Numbered from the stretch's first letter, positions 36,053 to 44,488 are shown. The stretch: 64,000 bases of DNA from Candidatus Bathyarchaeota archaeon (GCA_026014615.1 JAOZHZ010000018.1:62001-126000); one strand, 5' to 3'. Notes: a model not told the origin generated them from the letters alone. Made by a program: numbers and translations.

Positions 36053-36631
36053 CTACAGCTTTTTGGACTCTAAAATAATCATGCCTTTAAGGCAGTCAAC
36101 ATGTTCGGTGCGGTAGCCCAAACCATTCACAACACCTTCGATGAACTTGGCAAGCAACATAGTGCCCTCAATACTCATAACCGTAGATATACAACGAACC
36201 TTCACAGAGTCGCCGCCCTCTTTAACGTCTACTTCGTTGAGATCCCATCGGGTAAGCTTCAGAAAATGCCCGAAAGAGTCAGTTGGGTTCGGGAATTTTT
36301 CCTTCAGGTACTTGCCGCTCCACATTCCGCTTTCAAACCATAAAGTCTGCAGCTCTTTTGAGTCCTTCTTGGTGCATTTCTCCACCATAAAATCCAGAAC
36401 ACCTGAAGGTATAAAGAGCCCACCTAATACGCGGTTAGTTTGCAGGACATTGAAGAACTCCGCCATATCTTTGGAGGCGTAACCTAACTCGTTAACCTTA
36501 ACAGTCTCCGCTAATGCGCCCTCAACAAGCTTGCTCAGGGAAACACCTTCGTCCCGAGTAACCTTGGCAACCCTTTCAAGCAACTCTTCGGACACATAAA
36601 CTAGCCGTTTTCCTTTACCTGCTGTTGCCAT
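36053..36631 (-). CDS. RHH-like DNA-binding protein with C-terminal domain, paralog B
   Basis: 192 residues. The N-terminal 45 residues (GKRLVYVSEELLERVAKVTRDE, then GVSLSKLVEGALAE) have the strand-helix-helix pattern of ribbon-helix-helix repressors. The larger C-terminal domain (about 60-190) contains LWFESGMWSGKYLKEKFPNPTDSFGHFLK and FIEGVVNGLGY, matching the same positions of the upstream paralog. Possibly a ligand-sensing domain. It overlaps the upstream gene by 17 bp and the S-layer-like gene follows on the same strand. Confidence 0.7.
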   Translation of the reverse strand: MATAGKGKRLVYVSEELLERVAKVTRDEGVSLSKLVEGALAETVKVNELGYASKDMAEFFNVLQTNRVLGGLFIPSGVLDFMVEKCTKKDSKELQTLWFESGMWSGKYLKEKFPNPTDSFGHFLKLTRWDLNEVDVKEGGDSVKVRCISTVMSIEGTMLLAKFIEGVVNGLGYRTEHVDCLKGMIILESKKL

Positions 36632-37190
36632 TCTGTTCCCTCTTTACCGCTTCCAAGCGGATGTTCCCCCGCCCCACTTCGTTGAAAGTTACCTCGTAAC
36701 CCAAACCAGAAAGAATTCCCTCCAAATAACGATTCAAAAGAATAGTGTAAGCCTCAGAAAAACGGGGACTCAAAATCCGAAAAGAAACGCCTTCACCCGA
36801 CCGCTGCATAGTAATGCCGGGAATGTTCCAGCCGAAAACCTTCAGTTCCCGCTCGTAAGCAGCTAACGGGTCCTTCACGCCGCGGGCAATATACCGTTGG
36901 GCAATCCAAACACCCGCTTCAAACCATGTTTTAAGAGTTTTCTCCTTGTCTGAATCATAAGCTATTTCCGCAGTTTCATAGAGTAGGCTTTCTAGAACCA
37001 GAGTGAAACTGGCGTCTCGAACTTCTTTAGCAAGCGCATATGAGTCTACGGCTTCCTTAAGGCTTATGCCCAAGCTGTCGGCTTTCACGGCTAAATCTAT
37101 CAGGTCGTTGAGCATGCTAAACAGCGTGAAACCACGTGTAGCTGCAATTTTACCTATCTTGTCCGCCAAGTCGTCTCTGGCGGCAAGCAT
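36615..37190 (-). CDS. RHH-like DNA-binding protein with C-terminal domain, paralog A
   Basis: 191 residues from the ATG at 37190, which has GGAAGG upstream; a TTG at 37211 is the alternative. N-terminal RHH-like segment MLAARDDLADKIGKIAATRG and FTLFSMLNDLIDLAV. The C-terminal domain shares TWFEAGVWIAQRYIARGVKDPLAAYERELK and YLEGILSGLGYEV with paralog B. The paralogs overlap and probably heterodimerise. As neighbours of the S-layer-like gene they are candidates for its regulators (inference). Confidence 0.68.
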   Translation of the reverse strand: MLAARDDLADKIGKIAATRGFTLFSMLNDLIDLAVKADSLGISLKEAVDSYALAKEVRDASFTLVLESLLYETAEIAYDSDKEKTLKTWFEAGVWIAQRYIARGVKDPLAAYERELKVFGWNIPGITMQRSGEGVSFRILSPRFSEAYTILLNRYLEGILSGLGYEVTFNEVGRGNIRLEAVKREQNGNSR

Positions 37191-37412
37191 TTTCCGCCTT
37201 CCGCTAACCAAACATGTTACGCCTCATTGTGACAACTGCTGTTTGACCTTATAAAATCAACCGATATAAAACTGTAGTAGCTGTGCAGCAGTCACAGGCA
37301 TCGCTGATGTTTAACCAAGCGATTTTGTATACAAAAACATCAAACGTAGACAAGGAAAAAGAGGAGGAAGAACAAGAAAAAAGAGAAGGGGGTGTAGTAC
37401 CTGCGAGGTGTG

Positions 37413-38762
37413 CTAAGGTTGAGGTATTGTGGAGTTCGCGAAGAAAGCGGTTAACGTATGGTTTGTTCCAGCTGTCTGTTTTGGTACAGTAATAATTGAG
37501 GTTGTATTGGTTGAGGTCACGTTGTATAGAGCTAAATCAGCAATAGAAGTTACGTTCAGAGCGTCGAATTGCCAGTAACTGAAGGAGTAATTGGATGAGG
37601 CAGTGGTGTTAACGGTTATTGAATTGGTTGCATTCACGATGCCAGAGGGAGTGGTGGTTCCGCCGACCGTGCTATTTACGGTTAAGGACCAAGTTGTAGG
37701 TTGAGGGACGGGAGTTGTTACGTTAGTCGTTCCATTAGTGAAAACAGCGGTCAAGGTATGAAAGGACCCCACAGTTTGTGAAGGCAAAACTACAGGGTTT
37801 GAAGAGAGGGTTTCATTGTCAAATAACCAATGGCTGAAGGAGTATCCTTGTGCAGGAAAAGCTTCAATGTAAAGCATGTATTGAGGTAGAACTGTTGCAC
37901 CAGTTGGGTAACTCATTCTGCCAGCTTTGGTGGGAGTAACGTTGATCTCTACAGCCCATACAGGTACTGCAGGTATTGGTTCAGGAGTTTCTTGTTCAGT
38001 TTGGGACATTTCTTCAATCATTTCCCACGTCAATCTGCCAGGAGATCCAACTGCTCCGCCGACTAGGTAGCTGGTGCCGACTAAGCCGCGTTCTTGGAAC
38101 AGTGGCCAAACAACGTCGTGGTCTGTGGCGTAGCTGTCGTCAAAAGCCATAACTACTACTGCTTTTGTTCCGTCGTACGCGTTGCGCGCTTGTCTGATGG
38201 TCATTACTTCAAGGTTGCCGGCGTCTTGTTGGGCACCAAGGTAATCGAGAATCTGCGTTAGGATTGTGGGGGTTGTTCCCTGGGGCATTGGAGGGTCAGT
38301 TACTTCGTGAGTGAACAAATTCAGCAGCCCGTCAGCAGCAACAGTTTGGTCAATTAGGTTCTGCACGAAAGCAAACGTTGTGGCTGAATCGATGATATCA
38401 GCAGAGAGGGAGTACCAGTCTGCGACGGGGTAGGTCTCAAAAGTCGTAGCGCTGGCAGCGTTCCTGTCGCTGAACCGGTAACCGTCTACGACATCAACAA
38501 CGGCAGCATTGTAGGCACCGTCAGGGTAAGCAAAATGCAGCGGTTCAGGCAACTCGTGGTCTTGAAAAAGCGTATCCATCAAAGTAAGCTGTTCAATCAT
38601 TTCAGCATCAGTTAAAGTTGTGAAGTCTACGTGGTCAAAGCTTTGGTCTTCAAAATCCCAGCTGGAAACTGTCTGAGCCTTGGTCACTGAGGGTAAAGAA
38701 ACAACTGCAATGGACATTGCTAGTAAAAACACGATAACAGATGCACAAAATTTTTTCTGCAT
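37413..38762 (-). CDS. Secreted polysaccharide deacetylase-like protein with InlB-type repeats
   Basis: 449 residues. Signal peptide (about 1-29). The middle part (about 130-265) contains VVVMAFDDSYATDHDVVWPLFQERG, the NodB-homology motif of polysaccharide deacetylases (catalytic Asp pair DD), preceded by HFAYPDGAYN, a relic of the metal-binding motif. Two C-terminal InlB-like repeats follow (GYSFSHWLFDN and NYSFSYWQFDA). There is no C-terminal anchor, so it may be released or bound by its repeats. It probably acts on cell-surface glycans. Its promoter has the AGTCACA-N5-TTATA motif. Confidence 0.75.
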   Translation of the reverse strand: MQKKFCASVIVFLLAMSIAVVSLPSVTKAQTVSSWDFEDQSFDHVDFTTLTDAEMIEQLTLMDTLFQDHELPEPLHFAYPDGAYNAAVVDVVDGYRFSDRNAASATTFETYPVADWYSLSADIIDSATTFAFVQNLIDQTVAADGLLNLFTHEVTDPPMPQGTTPTILTQILDYLGAQQDAGNLEVMTIRQARNAYDGTKAVVVMAFDDSYATDHDVVWPLFQERGLVGTSYLVGGAVGSPGRLTWEMIEEMSQTEQETPEPIPAVPVWAVEINVTPTKAGRMSYPTGATVLPQYMLYIEAFPAQGYSFSHWLFDNETLSSNPVVLPSQTVGSFHTLTAVFTNGTTNVTTPVPQPTTWSLTVNSTVGGTTTPSGIVNATNSITVNTTASSNYSFSYWQFDALNVTSIADLALYNVTSTNTTSIITVPKQTAGTNHTLTAFFANSTIPQP

Positions 38763-38814
38763 TAAAATTCAACTGCCTTACAAGGTAGATAGTTAGCCCT
38801 TGGTTTTCCGAAAT

Positions 38815-38831
38815 TATAAAACAATGTGACT
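38815..38831 (-). promoter_or_regulatory. AGTCACA-N5-TTATA promoter motif
   Basis: Minus-strand AGTCACA (38831-38825), TTGTT, TTATA (38819-38815), 69 bp upstream of the ATG at 38762. Same spacing as the copies at 6827, 7338 and 20350. Confidence 0.55.
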
Positions 38832-38919
38832 GACAAGCCACTACAACAAACGTTCAAAACAGCCTGCGCTGTGAAGTAACATCAACCGGGTAGGCGGCGA
38901 TAACCTTCAGGGACGGAGC

Positions 38920-39399
38920 TTATCCGTCGAGCCGACGCCACCGAAAAACTCCTTCAACCAAAAACAAAACTGCAACCGCAACCGTGACCAGGACCATAAG
39001 GACAAAAAACACCTTAAACATGTAACTCTCCACCCCAAAATGGATGACCAAAACCGCAACTTCCACGGCTAAAACCGCCATGAAAAGAAAACTGTAGACT
39101 AAAACACGGGGTAATAGATACCTCCCGACCCAGACGTATCCGCGAACCGACACTTTTTCCTTCACGATGTATTCGCCGGATTCAGTCTGCGAAAGCAGCC
39201 CGAGAGCCGCCAGTTTTTGTAGATGCCGGTAAGCCACGCTGGAACTGCTTAAACCTAAGCCGCGCACCACATCACGGGTACCAACTGGTTTGCCGAACCC
39301 TACGGTGAAAACGTACACGGTAAGGGTTGTTCCCTCAAGCGCATCTTGCACAGACAAACCAGAAACATCCAAGGGGCATCCGCTCTGTTTGAGGCTCAC
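38920..39399 (-). CDS. Membrane-anchored winged-helix regulator
   Basis: 159 residues, GTG start at 39399. N-terminal winged helix (about 20-90: PVGTRDVVRGLGLSSSSVAYRHLQKLAALGLL and the wing SGEYIVKEK), then two membrane helices (about 99-120 and 127-150) and a basic end. One-component membrane-bound transcription regulators of this type are common in archaea. A TATA box 25 bp upstream of the start suggests a leaderless mRNA, and an inverted repeat just behind the TATA box may be its own operator. Confidence 0.75.
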   Translation of the reverse strand: MSLKQSGCPLDVSGLSVQDALEGTTLTVYVFTVGFGKPVGTRDVVRGLGLSSSSVAYRHLQKLAALGLLSQTESGEYIVKEKVSVRGYVWVGRYLLPRVLVYSFLFMAVLAVEVAVLVIHFGVESYMFKVFFVLMVLVTVAVAVLFLVEGVFRWRRLDG

Positions 39400-39420
39400 T
39401 TTGACTGGTGACGGGGATTC

Positions 39421-39467
39421 TTTATAGCTCTGCTTGCAGAACGGTACTGTTCCTACAGCGGAACAGT
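39421..39467 (-). promoter_or_regulatory. Leaderless promoter with ACTGTTCC/GGAACAGT inverted repeat
   Basis: Minus strand: TATAAA at 39426-39421 lies about 25 bp before the GTG at 39399. Upstream is a perfect 8-bp inverted repeat ACTGTTCC (39446-39453) and GGAACAGT (39460-39467) with a 6-bp spacer. Further GAACAG half-sites occur near 39484 and 39557. Confidence 0.55.
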
Positions 39468-39676
39468 TGCTAACTAACTTGTAGAACAGGGGGGTGTCTA
39501 CAAATTAGAACAAACACAAAGTCAGTTGACAACAATTAACGTCAAAACTAGTTTTAGAACAGTCTATTGAAGTTGGTTTGGTCGCAACCCGTCGGCAGCA
39601 CAGGAAAGCAGTAAAGGAAAAATAAAATTCGTGCGACAAAAAGGACTCGTTGATAAGTTGACTACTGGAAAAGCAT

Positions 39677-39934
39677 CTATTCGTTGGGTAAGCGGGTGAG
39701 CAACTGCTGGAACCCGGTTATGCGAATTATCGTTTTGCAGGTGCCGCAGCAGATAACAAGCTCTGCTAATTCGTCTCCTGCCATTTTGGTGTCAATAATC
39801 TGGTAGACTTCTTCAGATTCATCGTCAGGAGAAATTAGTGTTCCGCAAGTTGGGCACGGAAAAGAGCCTTCCCCGTCCAAAGTAGCCAAATCCAACGTTT
39901 GGAGATTATCTTTATTGACTGCTGCTTTCTTCAT
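39677..39934 (-). CDS. Small zinc-ribbon protein, 85 aa
   Basis: Contains FPCPTCGTLISPDDES near residue 27 and CCGTCKTIIRI near residue 63, so two CxxC knuckles about 35 residues apart bind one zinc. The intervening part is acidic. Function unknown; such proteins often bind RNA polymerase or nucleic acids. It lies downstream of PEP carboxykinase on the same strand (134-bp gap). Confidence 0.65.
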   Translation of the reverse strand: MKKAAVNKDNLQTLDLATLDGEGSFPCPTCGTLISPDDESEEVYQIIDTKMAGDELAELVICCGTCKTIIRITGFQQLLTRLPNE

Positions 39935-40068
39935 TGCTTCTTACGCCTCAAGCTTATTTTTCTCTCGGAGTTTTAGCTATTATTAAATTATGAAGTAACA
40001 ATCTGTACAACAGGAACATTTAAGCTTTAACCAAGAAAACAAAAGAAAAATAAGGAAAAAAGGCAACT

Positions 40069-41967
40069 TTAATTTTGCTTCAGGAATTTTTCGGGTGAAA
40101 TGTAGTCACCAAAGCTTGCCTGCGCTTGGCTTAAGCGTTCACGTTGCATGTACAGTATGCCAAAGAGTTCTAAGGGTATGTCGGAAACGTTTTCTTGATA
40201 GAAGTGGGTTACACGTTCGATCTTTGCTAAGTTTTCTGGGACGCGGATGGTGAATTGTTTGATGTAGTCTTCTTTGGTGTAGTCTTTGTTAAGCACTTCT
40301 TTGAAGAGTTTGCGCAGGTCCTCATACTTTGGAATGTACCCTGTTGGTACCTTAATTGCGTCAACTTCGCCGTGTACCCTGCGTTCCATCCATTTAACCC
40401 ACACATGCTTGTCTTGTGGGCTGTTGAGGTAGTCGCCGTTGTCTTTGTCTTTGAGGAAGTAGTTAACGCCGAAAACTAAAGGTGCCTTTTGGAGTTTCTT
40501 TCCGAATTCTAGGTTGTTACGGATGTTTTGTCCCAGCGGTATGCTGATGAAGTCTTGGATGCTCATCATGTTGATTTCTGGAACGCCTTCTTTGCCTATG
40601 GTTGCGAAAGTTGTTTCGGTTTCCAGTGATGCGCCGTATGCGATTATGCCGTGGCACCAGTCAAAGCCTTGCTGTACAGGAACATACGCTTTTGCGTCGC
40701 GTCCGCCGTACATGATGCCGCCTAACTCGACGCCTTCGGGATTGTTCAGTTCAGGGTCGCAGTTTTCCACCGCTTTGAGGGCTACAGCGTAACGGGCGTT
40801 CTTGTGTGCTGCTGGAACTTCGTTGCCGTTTTCGTCTTTTTTACCTTCAAACCATGCACCTGAAAAGTTTGTGCCATCCTTTGGAAGTTCGCTGCCCATT
40901 CCTAGCCAGTAGGGCTTGCCGTCTTTGACCAGTATGTTGGAAAATATTATTTCTCCGGGGTTGGTTAGCACTTTGTAGATTAGTTGGTCGTCTTTTGGGT
41001 TAACGTCTTTGATGATGCCGAAAATGCCTGATTCCACGTTCACTGCTTTAGCAACTCCATTTATGGGGCGTAGATATGCGATGTCGTCTCCCAATATGGT
41101 TTCGCCGGGAAGCATTGCCGTGGAGGTTTTGCCACATGCACTTGGGAAAGCTCCTGCGAAGTATGTTTTGCGACCGCCTGGACCGAAAACGCCCATGAGT
41201 AGCATGTGTTCAGCCAGCCAGCCTTCGTAGTTTGCTCGGCGTATGGCAAGTCGGAAAGCTAGTTTTTTGAAGCCTACTGAGTTGCCTGCGTATTGGGTGT
41301 TGACGCTGTAGATGGTGTTGTCCATGTTGTCGATGTAGATGCGTTTCTTTTGGTGTTCTAAGCTAACCATGTCTTCGGTAAGTTTTCCAGCGGAATGTAA
41401 AACGCGCAGGAAGTCGCTTTTTGGTCCTGCCTTGACAAATTCGCTGTAGCCTGAACGGTAGAGGAGGTCTTCGGAGTGGGCTACGTACCATGAATCGGTA
41501 CATTGTAAACCAAGGATAGTGAAAACAGAGTTAGTGGGGCCTAAGGAGATGAAGCGGACAATCATGGTTTTGCCTTTCATGGAGTCTTTAAGCAGTCCTT
41601 TTACTTCTGCTAAGCCTTCTTGCCTGTCAATTTGGTTCAGGGCTTTGCTAAGGGATATGCCTCTTGGTACAAGGTATTTGGTGTTTGGGCGGTCTCTGCC
41701 TTGGTCGTATTCACCGTCAAAGTGAAAAGTGTGTCCAGGCAAGGTTAGGGTTGCTTGTTCTTCGCCTGAAGCTACCGCTTGACGCCGAACATGTGCTATG
41801 TCTTCGGCTGAGTCGCTGCAGACAAAAATTTGGTCAGGGTGTCCAAGGTCGCTGGCTTTGGCTATGAATTCATGGACAGTTGGGTTGTCTATAGCTGCCA
41901 GTTTTTCGTAGCCTTTCTTGGTTAATTTTGGCATTAAGGCCTCTAGATAGGGATTTAATGGATACAT
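40069..41967 (-). CDS. pckG: Phosphoenolpyruvate carboxykinase (GTP)
   Basis: 632 residues, full length for the GTP-dependent family. It converts oxaloacetate and GTP to phosphoenolpyruvate, CO2 and GDP, linking the citric acid cycle with gluconeogenesis. Visible: the PEPCK-specific P-loop AFPSACGKTS, the metal-binding LGDDIAYLRP, and the nucleotide-site NYFLKDKDNGDYLN. N-terminal substrate domain about 1-260. Monocistronic, cytosolic. The minus-strand AATTTAATTAGG upstream of the ATG is a TATA candidate, and an imperfect GCCTG/CAGGC inverted repeat lies near 42032-42053. Confidence 0.95.
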   Translation of the reverse strand: MYPLNPYLEALMPKLTKKGYEKLAAIDNPTVHEFIAKASDLGHPDQIFVCSDSAEDIAHVRRQAVASGEEQATLTLPGHTFHFDGEYDQGRDRPNTKYLVPRGISLSKALNQIDRQEGLAEVKGLLKDSMKGKTMIVRFISLGPTNSVFTILGLQCTDSWYVAHSEDLLYRSGYSEFVKAGPKSDFLRVLHSAGKLTEDMVSLEHQKKRIYIDNMDNTIYSVNTQYAGNSVGFKKLAFRLAIRRANYEGWLAEHMLLMGVFGPGGRKTYFAGAFPSACGKTSTAMLPGETILGDDIAYLRPINGVAKAVNVESGIFGIIKDVNPKDDQLIYKVLTNPGEIIFSNILVKDGKPYWLGMGSELPKDGTNFSGAWFEGKKDENGNEVPAAHKNARYAVALKAVENCDPELNNPEGVELGGIMYGGRDAKAYVPVQQGFDWCHGIIAYGASLETETTFATIGKEGVPEINMMSIQDFISIPLGQNIRNNLEFGKKLQKAPLVFGVNYFLKDKDNGDYLNSPQDKHVWVKWMERRVHGEVDAIKVPTGYIPKYEDLRKLFKEVLNKDYTKEDYIKQFTIRVPENLAKIERVTHFYQENVSDIPLELFGILYMQRERLSQAQASFGDYISPEKFLKQN

Positions 41968-42157
41968 TTTGTTCGCCTAATTAAATTTTGAAGTTCGGTG
42001 CCTTTGGCGGTTCAGGAGAAGAGTTAATTCCAGCCTGTTACCATTTGTCAGGCACGTAGTGTCCTTTTCCTTGTTGCTTGGGTAAATGATAAAGGTTGTG
42101 CAAGAAAAGAAAAGGTTGAAATTTGTGTTGTTTAACATTGCGGTTCTTTACACACAC

Positions 42158-43144
42158 TTAGAGTTCGTTGACGGTTCCGGGCACTCTTGGGAAGGGTTGT
42201 GTTTCGGCAATGTGTTTGACGCCTGTTGCCCAGCCCACTATGCGTTCGATGCCTATGCCTGCGCCTGCGGAGGGTTTGGTTTTGCCTTCTTTTGCCAGTT
42301 TCAGGAGTAGTGCATAGTTTTCTTTTTTGACCTCGTCGCGTTCGATTTTCTTCATGATTTTTTCGTATTCCCATTCACGTTTGGCGCCGCTGAGGATTTC
42401 GCCGAAGTTGGGCATGAAAAGGTCGTAGTTGTCCCATTTGCCTGTCGCGAAATCTTCAAAGTCGTCGAATTCTCGGGGGATGTTTGTTACCCAAACGGGT
42501 TCTTTGATGCTTTCAGCTATGCCTGCTTCCCACCCGTCTGCTCCGTACTCTGCTTCGAGGTCTTCACGGTCAAGAACTTTGAAGGGCACTGTGGGAACTT
42601 TGAGGGGTTCACAGCGGAGGGCTTCGAGTTCGGCTTTCAGGTCTTTTTGGAGGCTGGTTACAAGTTTGACAATGGCGCCTTCAACGAGGCTGAATACATC
42701 TTTTGAGGATGCATCGCGGGCTTCAAAGTCTATCTGAGAGAATTCATAGATGTGCCTCCCAGTTTTGGCGCGTTCAGCTTTTTCAATACGAATGTTGGGG
42801 GACAGAATGAACAGTTTTGGGTAGGCGAGGCTGGAGGCGACGAGTTTGTGGATTATCATGCTGGCTGTTGTGCGGACGACTTTGCCGTATATGTCGATTT
42901 CGATGCGTTTTTCGATGGAGGCGCCGGGGTCAGACCATAGGGGGTCGGTGCTTTGTGAGAGGGCGACGGGCAGTAGCCATTGGAAACCGCTGTCAACGAA
43001 AGTAGAGGTTAGGGATTGGAGGGTGTGGGTCATGACTTTGCCGATGCAGGCTTTCCTTTCTAGTTCGCTTTCGGAGAGTTGGTCTAGTGGTTTGGGTAAT
43101 TCGGATAGGGGCACGCAGGGCGCGGTTATTTCTTGTGCTTTCAT
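42158..43144 (-). CDS. asnA: Archaeal-type asparagine synthetase A
   Basis: 328 residues related to the catalytic core of class II aspartyl/asparaginyl-tRNA synthetases but without an anticodon-binding OB domain. Motif 2-like GRHIYEFSQIDFEA (about 132-145) and motif 3 AGIGIERI (about 296-303) are intact, followed by FPRVPGTV. This matches the archaeal asparagine synthetase characterised in Pyrococcus abyssi, which makes asparagine from aspartate, ammonia and ATP. It is divergent from an Lrp/AsnC regulator (125-bp gap), echoing the asnA-asnC arrangement of bacteria. Confidence 0.85.
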   Translation of the reverse strand: MKAQEITAPCVPLSELPKPLDQLSESELERKACIGKVMTHTLQSLTSTFVDSGFQWLLPVALSQSTDPLWSDPGASIEKRIEIDIYGKVVRTTASMIIHKLVASSLAYPKLFILSPNIRIEKAERAKTGRHIYEFSQIDFEARDASSKDVFSLVEGAIVKLVTSLQKDLKAELEALRCEPLKVPTVPFKVLDREDLEAEYGADGWEAGIAESIKEPVWVTNIPREFDDFEDFATGKWDNYDLFMPNFGEILSGAKREWEYEKIMKKIERDEVKKENYALLLKLAKEGKTKPSAGAGIGIERIVGWATGVKHIAETQPFPRVPGTVNEL

Positions 43145-43268
43145 GATTGTCAGCTCGTTTGCTGCTGTCGATAGTGCGCAGACCAGATTATAAATTTTTT
43201 ATGAAAAAATCGGTAAGTATTCCAAAAAAACATAGCTTTATATAAACATTTTTGTAATATTTTCAATT

Positions 43269-43787
43269 ATGTCAGTTAAACTTGACGAAAAGGACTTAGC
43301 CATACTTGCTCTCATCCAAGAAGACAGCCAACTCACCGCCAAACAAATAGCCAAAAAAATCAACGCTCCTCTAACCACCGTCTTCGCCAAAACCAAACGT
43401 ATGAAAGAACAAGGCATCATACGCGGCTACCACGCCATAGTAGCCCCCAAAAAACTCGGCGCAGGAACCTCAGCGTTCATTCTGGCCACCGTTACATATC
43501 GTTCCACAATTGACGGCACCCCAGTTTCACAGCGAACGGTTGCGGAGGAAATTGCAAAGTTCGCTGAAGTACAAGAAGTACACATAATTACGGGTGATTG
43601 GGATTTGCTTGTTAAACTGCGGGCAGCAAGTGTGGATGCAGTGGGCAAGTTTGTGGTGGATAAGCTGCGGCTCATCAGCGGGTTAGAGAAAACTTTGACG
43701 TGTATGGTTTTTGAAACTGTAAAGGAAACAACTGCGGTGGCTTTGCCTGTGAAGAGGGCAGCGCGAGCTCAACTGGACGCACAGTAA
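43269..43787 (+). CDS. Lrp/AsnC family transcription regulator
   Basis: 172 residues. N-terminal HTH (about 5-55: LDEKDLAILALIQEDSQLTAKQ and APLTTVFAKTKRMKEQGIIRGY) and a C-terminal RAM effector-binding domain (about 65-155, VHIITGDWDLLVKLRA). A TATA box (TTTATATAAA near 43232) is about 32 bp upstream of the ATG. It diverges from asparagine synthetase A, so control by an amino acid such as asparagine is likely. Its 3' end overlaps the convergent HxlR gene by 19 bp. Confidence 0.9.
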   Translation: MSVKLDEKDLAILALIQEDSQLTAKQIAKKINAPLTTVFAKTKRMKEQGIIRGYHAIVAPKKLGAGTSAFILATVTYRSTIDGTPVSQRTVAEEIAKFAEVQEVHIITGDWDLLVKLRAASVDAVGKFVVDKLRLISGLEKTLTCMVFETVKETTAVALPVKRAARAQLDAQ

Positions 43788-44197
43788 TACAGCAGTGGAA
43801 CCGCAAGCAGTATGGTGTTTCTGCCTTTGTCTGTTAGCTTATACTCTACTCGTAGGGGCGGTCCAGAGGTGACGTCTCGTTGGAGGTATCCGTGCTTGGC
43901 TAGAAGTTTAAGCTTGTCCGAGAGCGTACGACTGTTCACACCCAGCACATTTTTGAATTCGCCGAACCCGATGGTGTTTTTCAGGAAGAGCAGGTAGAGG
44001 ATTGCTAGGTTCCATTTTTGGAAGATCATGTTGAAGGTTTCTTCGAGGCTTTTGAGTTCTTCCTGCAGGGCTTGGGGGTTGAGTTCCTGTTTTTCCATGA
44101 TTCTGTCAAGGGTGTCTTCGATACCTTTGAGGGTTTGGCCCAGTCGAGCCTCGATGAGTTGACGAAGTTCTACACTTAGGGGTATGCTTGTGCTCAC
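43769..44197 (-). CDS. HxlR-like winged-helix regulator
   Basis: 142 residues, GTG start at 44197. An N-terminal helical segment (about 1-55, MEKQELNPQALQEELKSLEETF) precedes a winged helix typical of HxlR/MarR-like regulators: WNLAILYLLFLKNTIGFGEFKNVL, GVNSRTLSDKLKLLAKHGYLQ and the wing PLRVEYKLTDKG. It is divergent from the ferredoxin-GGR operon (114-bp gap). An operator-like TACAC/GTGTA repeat lies just upstream of its start. Confidence 0.82.
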   Translation of the reverse strand: MSTSIPLSVELRQLIEARLGQTLKGIEDTLDRIMEKQELNPQALQEELKSLEETFNMIFQKWNLAILYLLFLKNTIGFGEFKNVLGVNSRTLSDKLKLLAKHGYLQRDVTSGPPLRVEYKLTDKGRNTILLAVPLLYYCASS

Positions 44198-44203
44198 GTC
44201 TTT

Positions 44204-44216
44204 TACACTCGGTGTA
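44204..44216 (-). promoter_or_regulatory. TACAC-TCG-GTGTA inverted repeat, candidate HxlR autoregulatory site
   Basis: Perfect 5-bp arms, 3-bp spacer, 7 bp upstream of the GTG at 44197 and near the expected transcription start for the minus-strand TATA element (TTATAAATT near 44232-44240). A related GTATACAAAATACACC lies at about 44277 on the ferredoxin side. Confidence 0.5.
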
Positions 44217-44311
44217 GCGGGGCTTACTTGCTAATTTATAAGAATCTTGCCCAATAAAGTTTACTTATCCCACAAAGTATACAAAATACACCAAGAAGAG
44301 GTTGATGGTTC

Positions 44312-44488
44312 ATGACTTGGAACATAAACAATAACAAATGCCTCCGATGTGGAGGCTGCGTCTCAGTTTGCCCAACCGCCGCGTTGGAGCTTAGAGACAA
44401 CGTAATTCACGACAACAAACTTTGCACATTATGCGGGGTCTGCGAAAAAGCTTGCCCCGTTGAAGCCATAAAGGTGACCAAACCATGA
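44312..44488 (+). CDS. 2x[4Fe-4S] ferredoxin, 58 aa
   Basis: Short ORF with two classical cluster motifs: CLRCGGCVSVCP and CTLCGVCEKACP. GAGGT lies 10 bases before the ATG. It overlaps the geranylgeranyl reductase-family gene by 4 bp (ATGA), so the two are co-translated. Low-potential ferredoxins donate electrons to archaeal geranylgeranyl reductases, so this is probably the dedicated partner for lipid saturation. Confidence 0.92.
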   Translation: MTWNINNNKCLRCGGCVSVCPTAALELRDNVIHDNKLCTLCGVCEKACPVEAIKVTKP

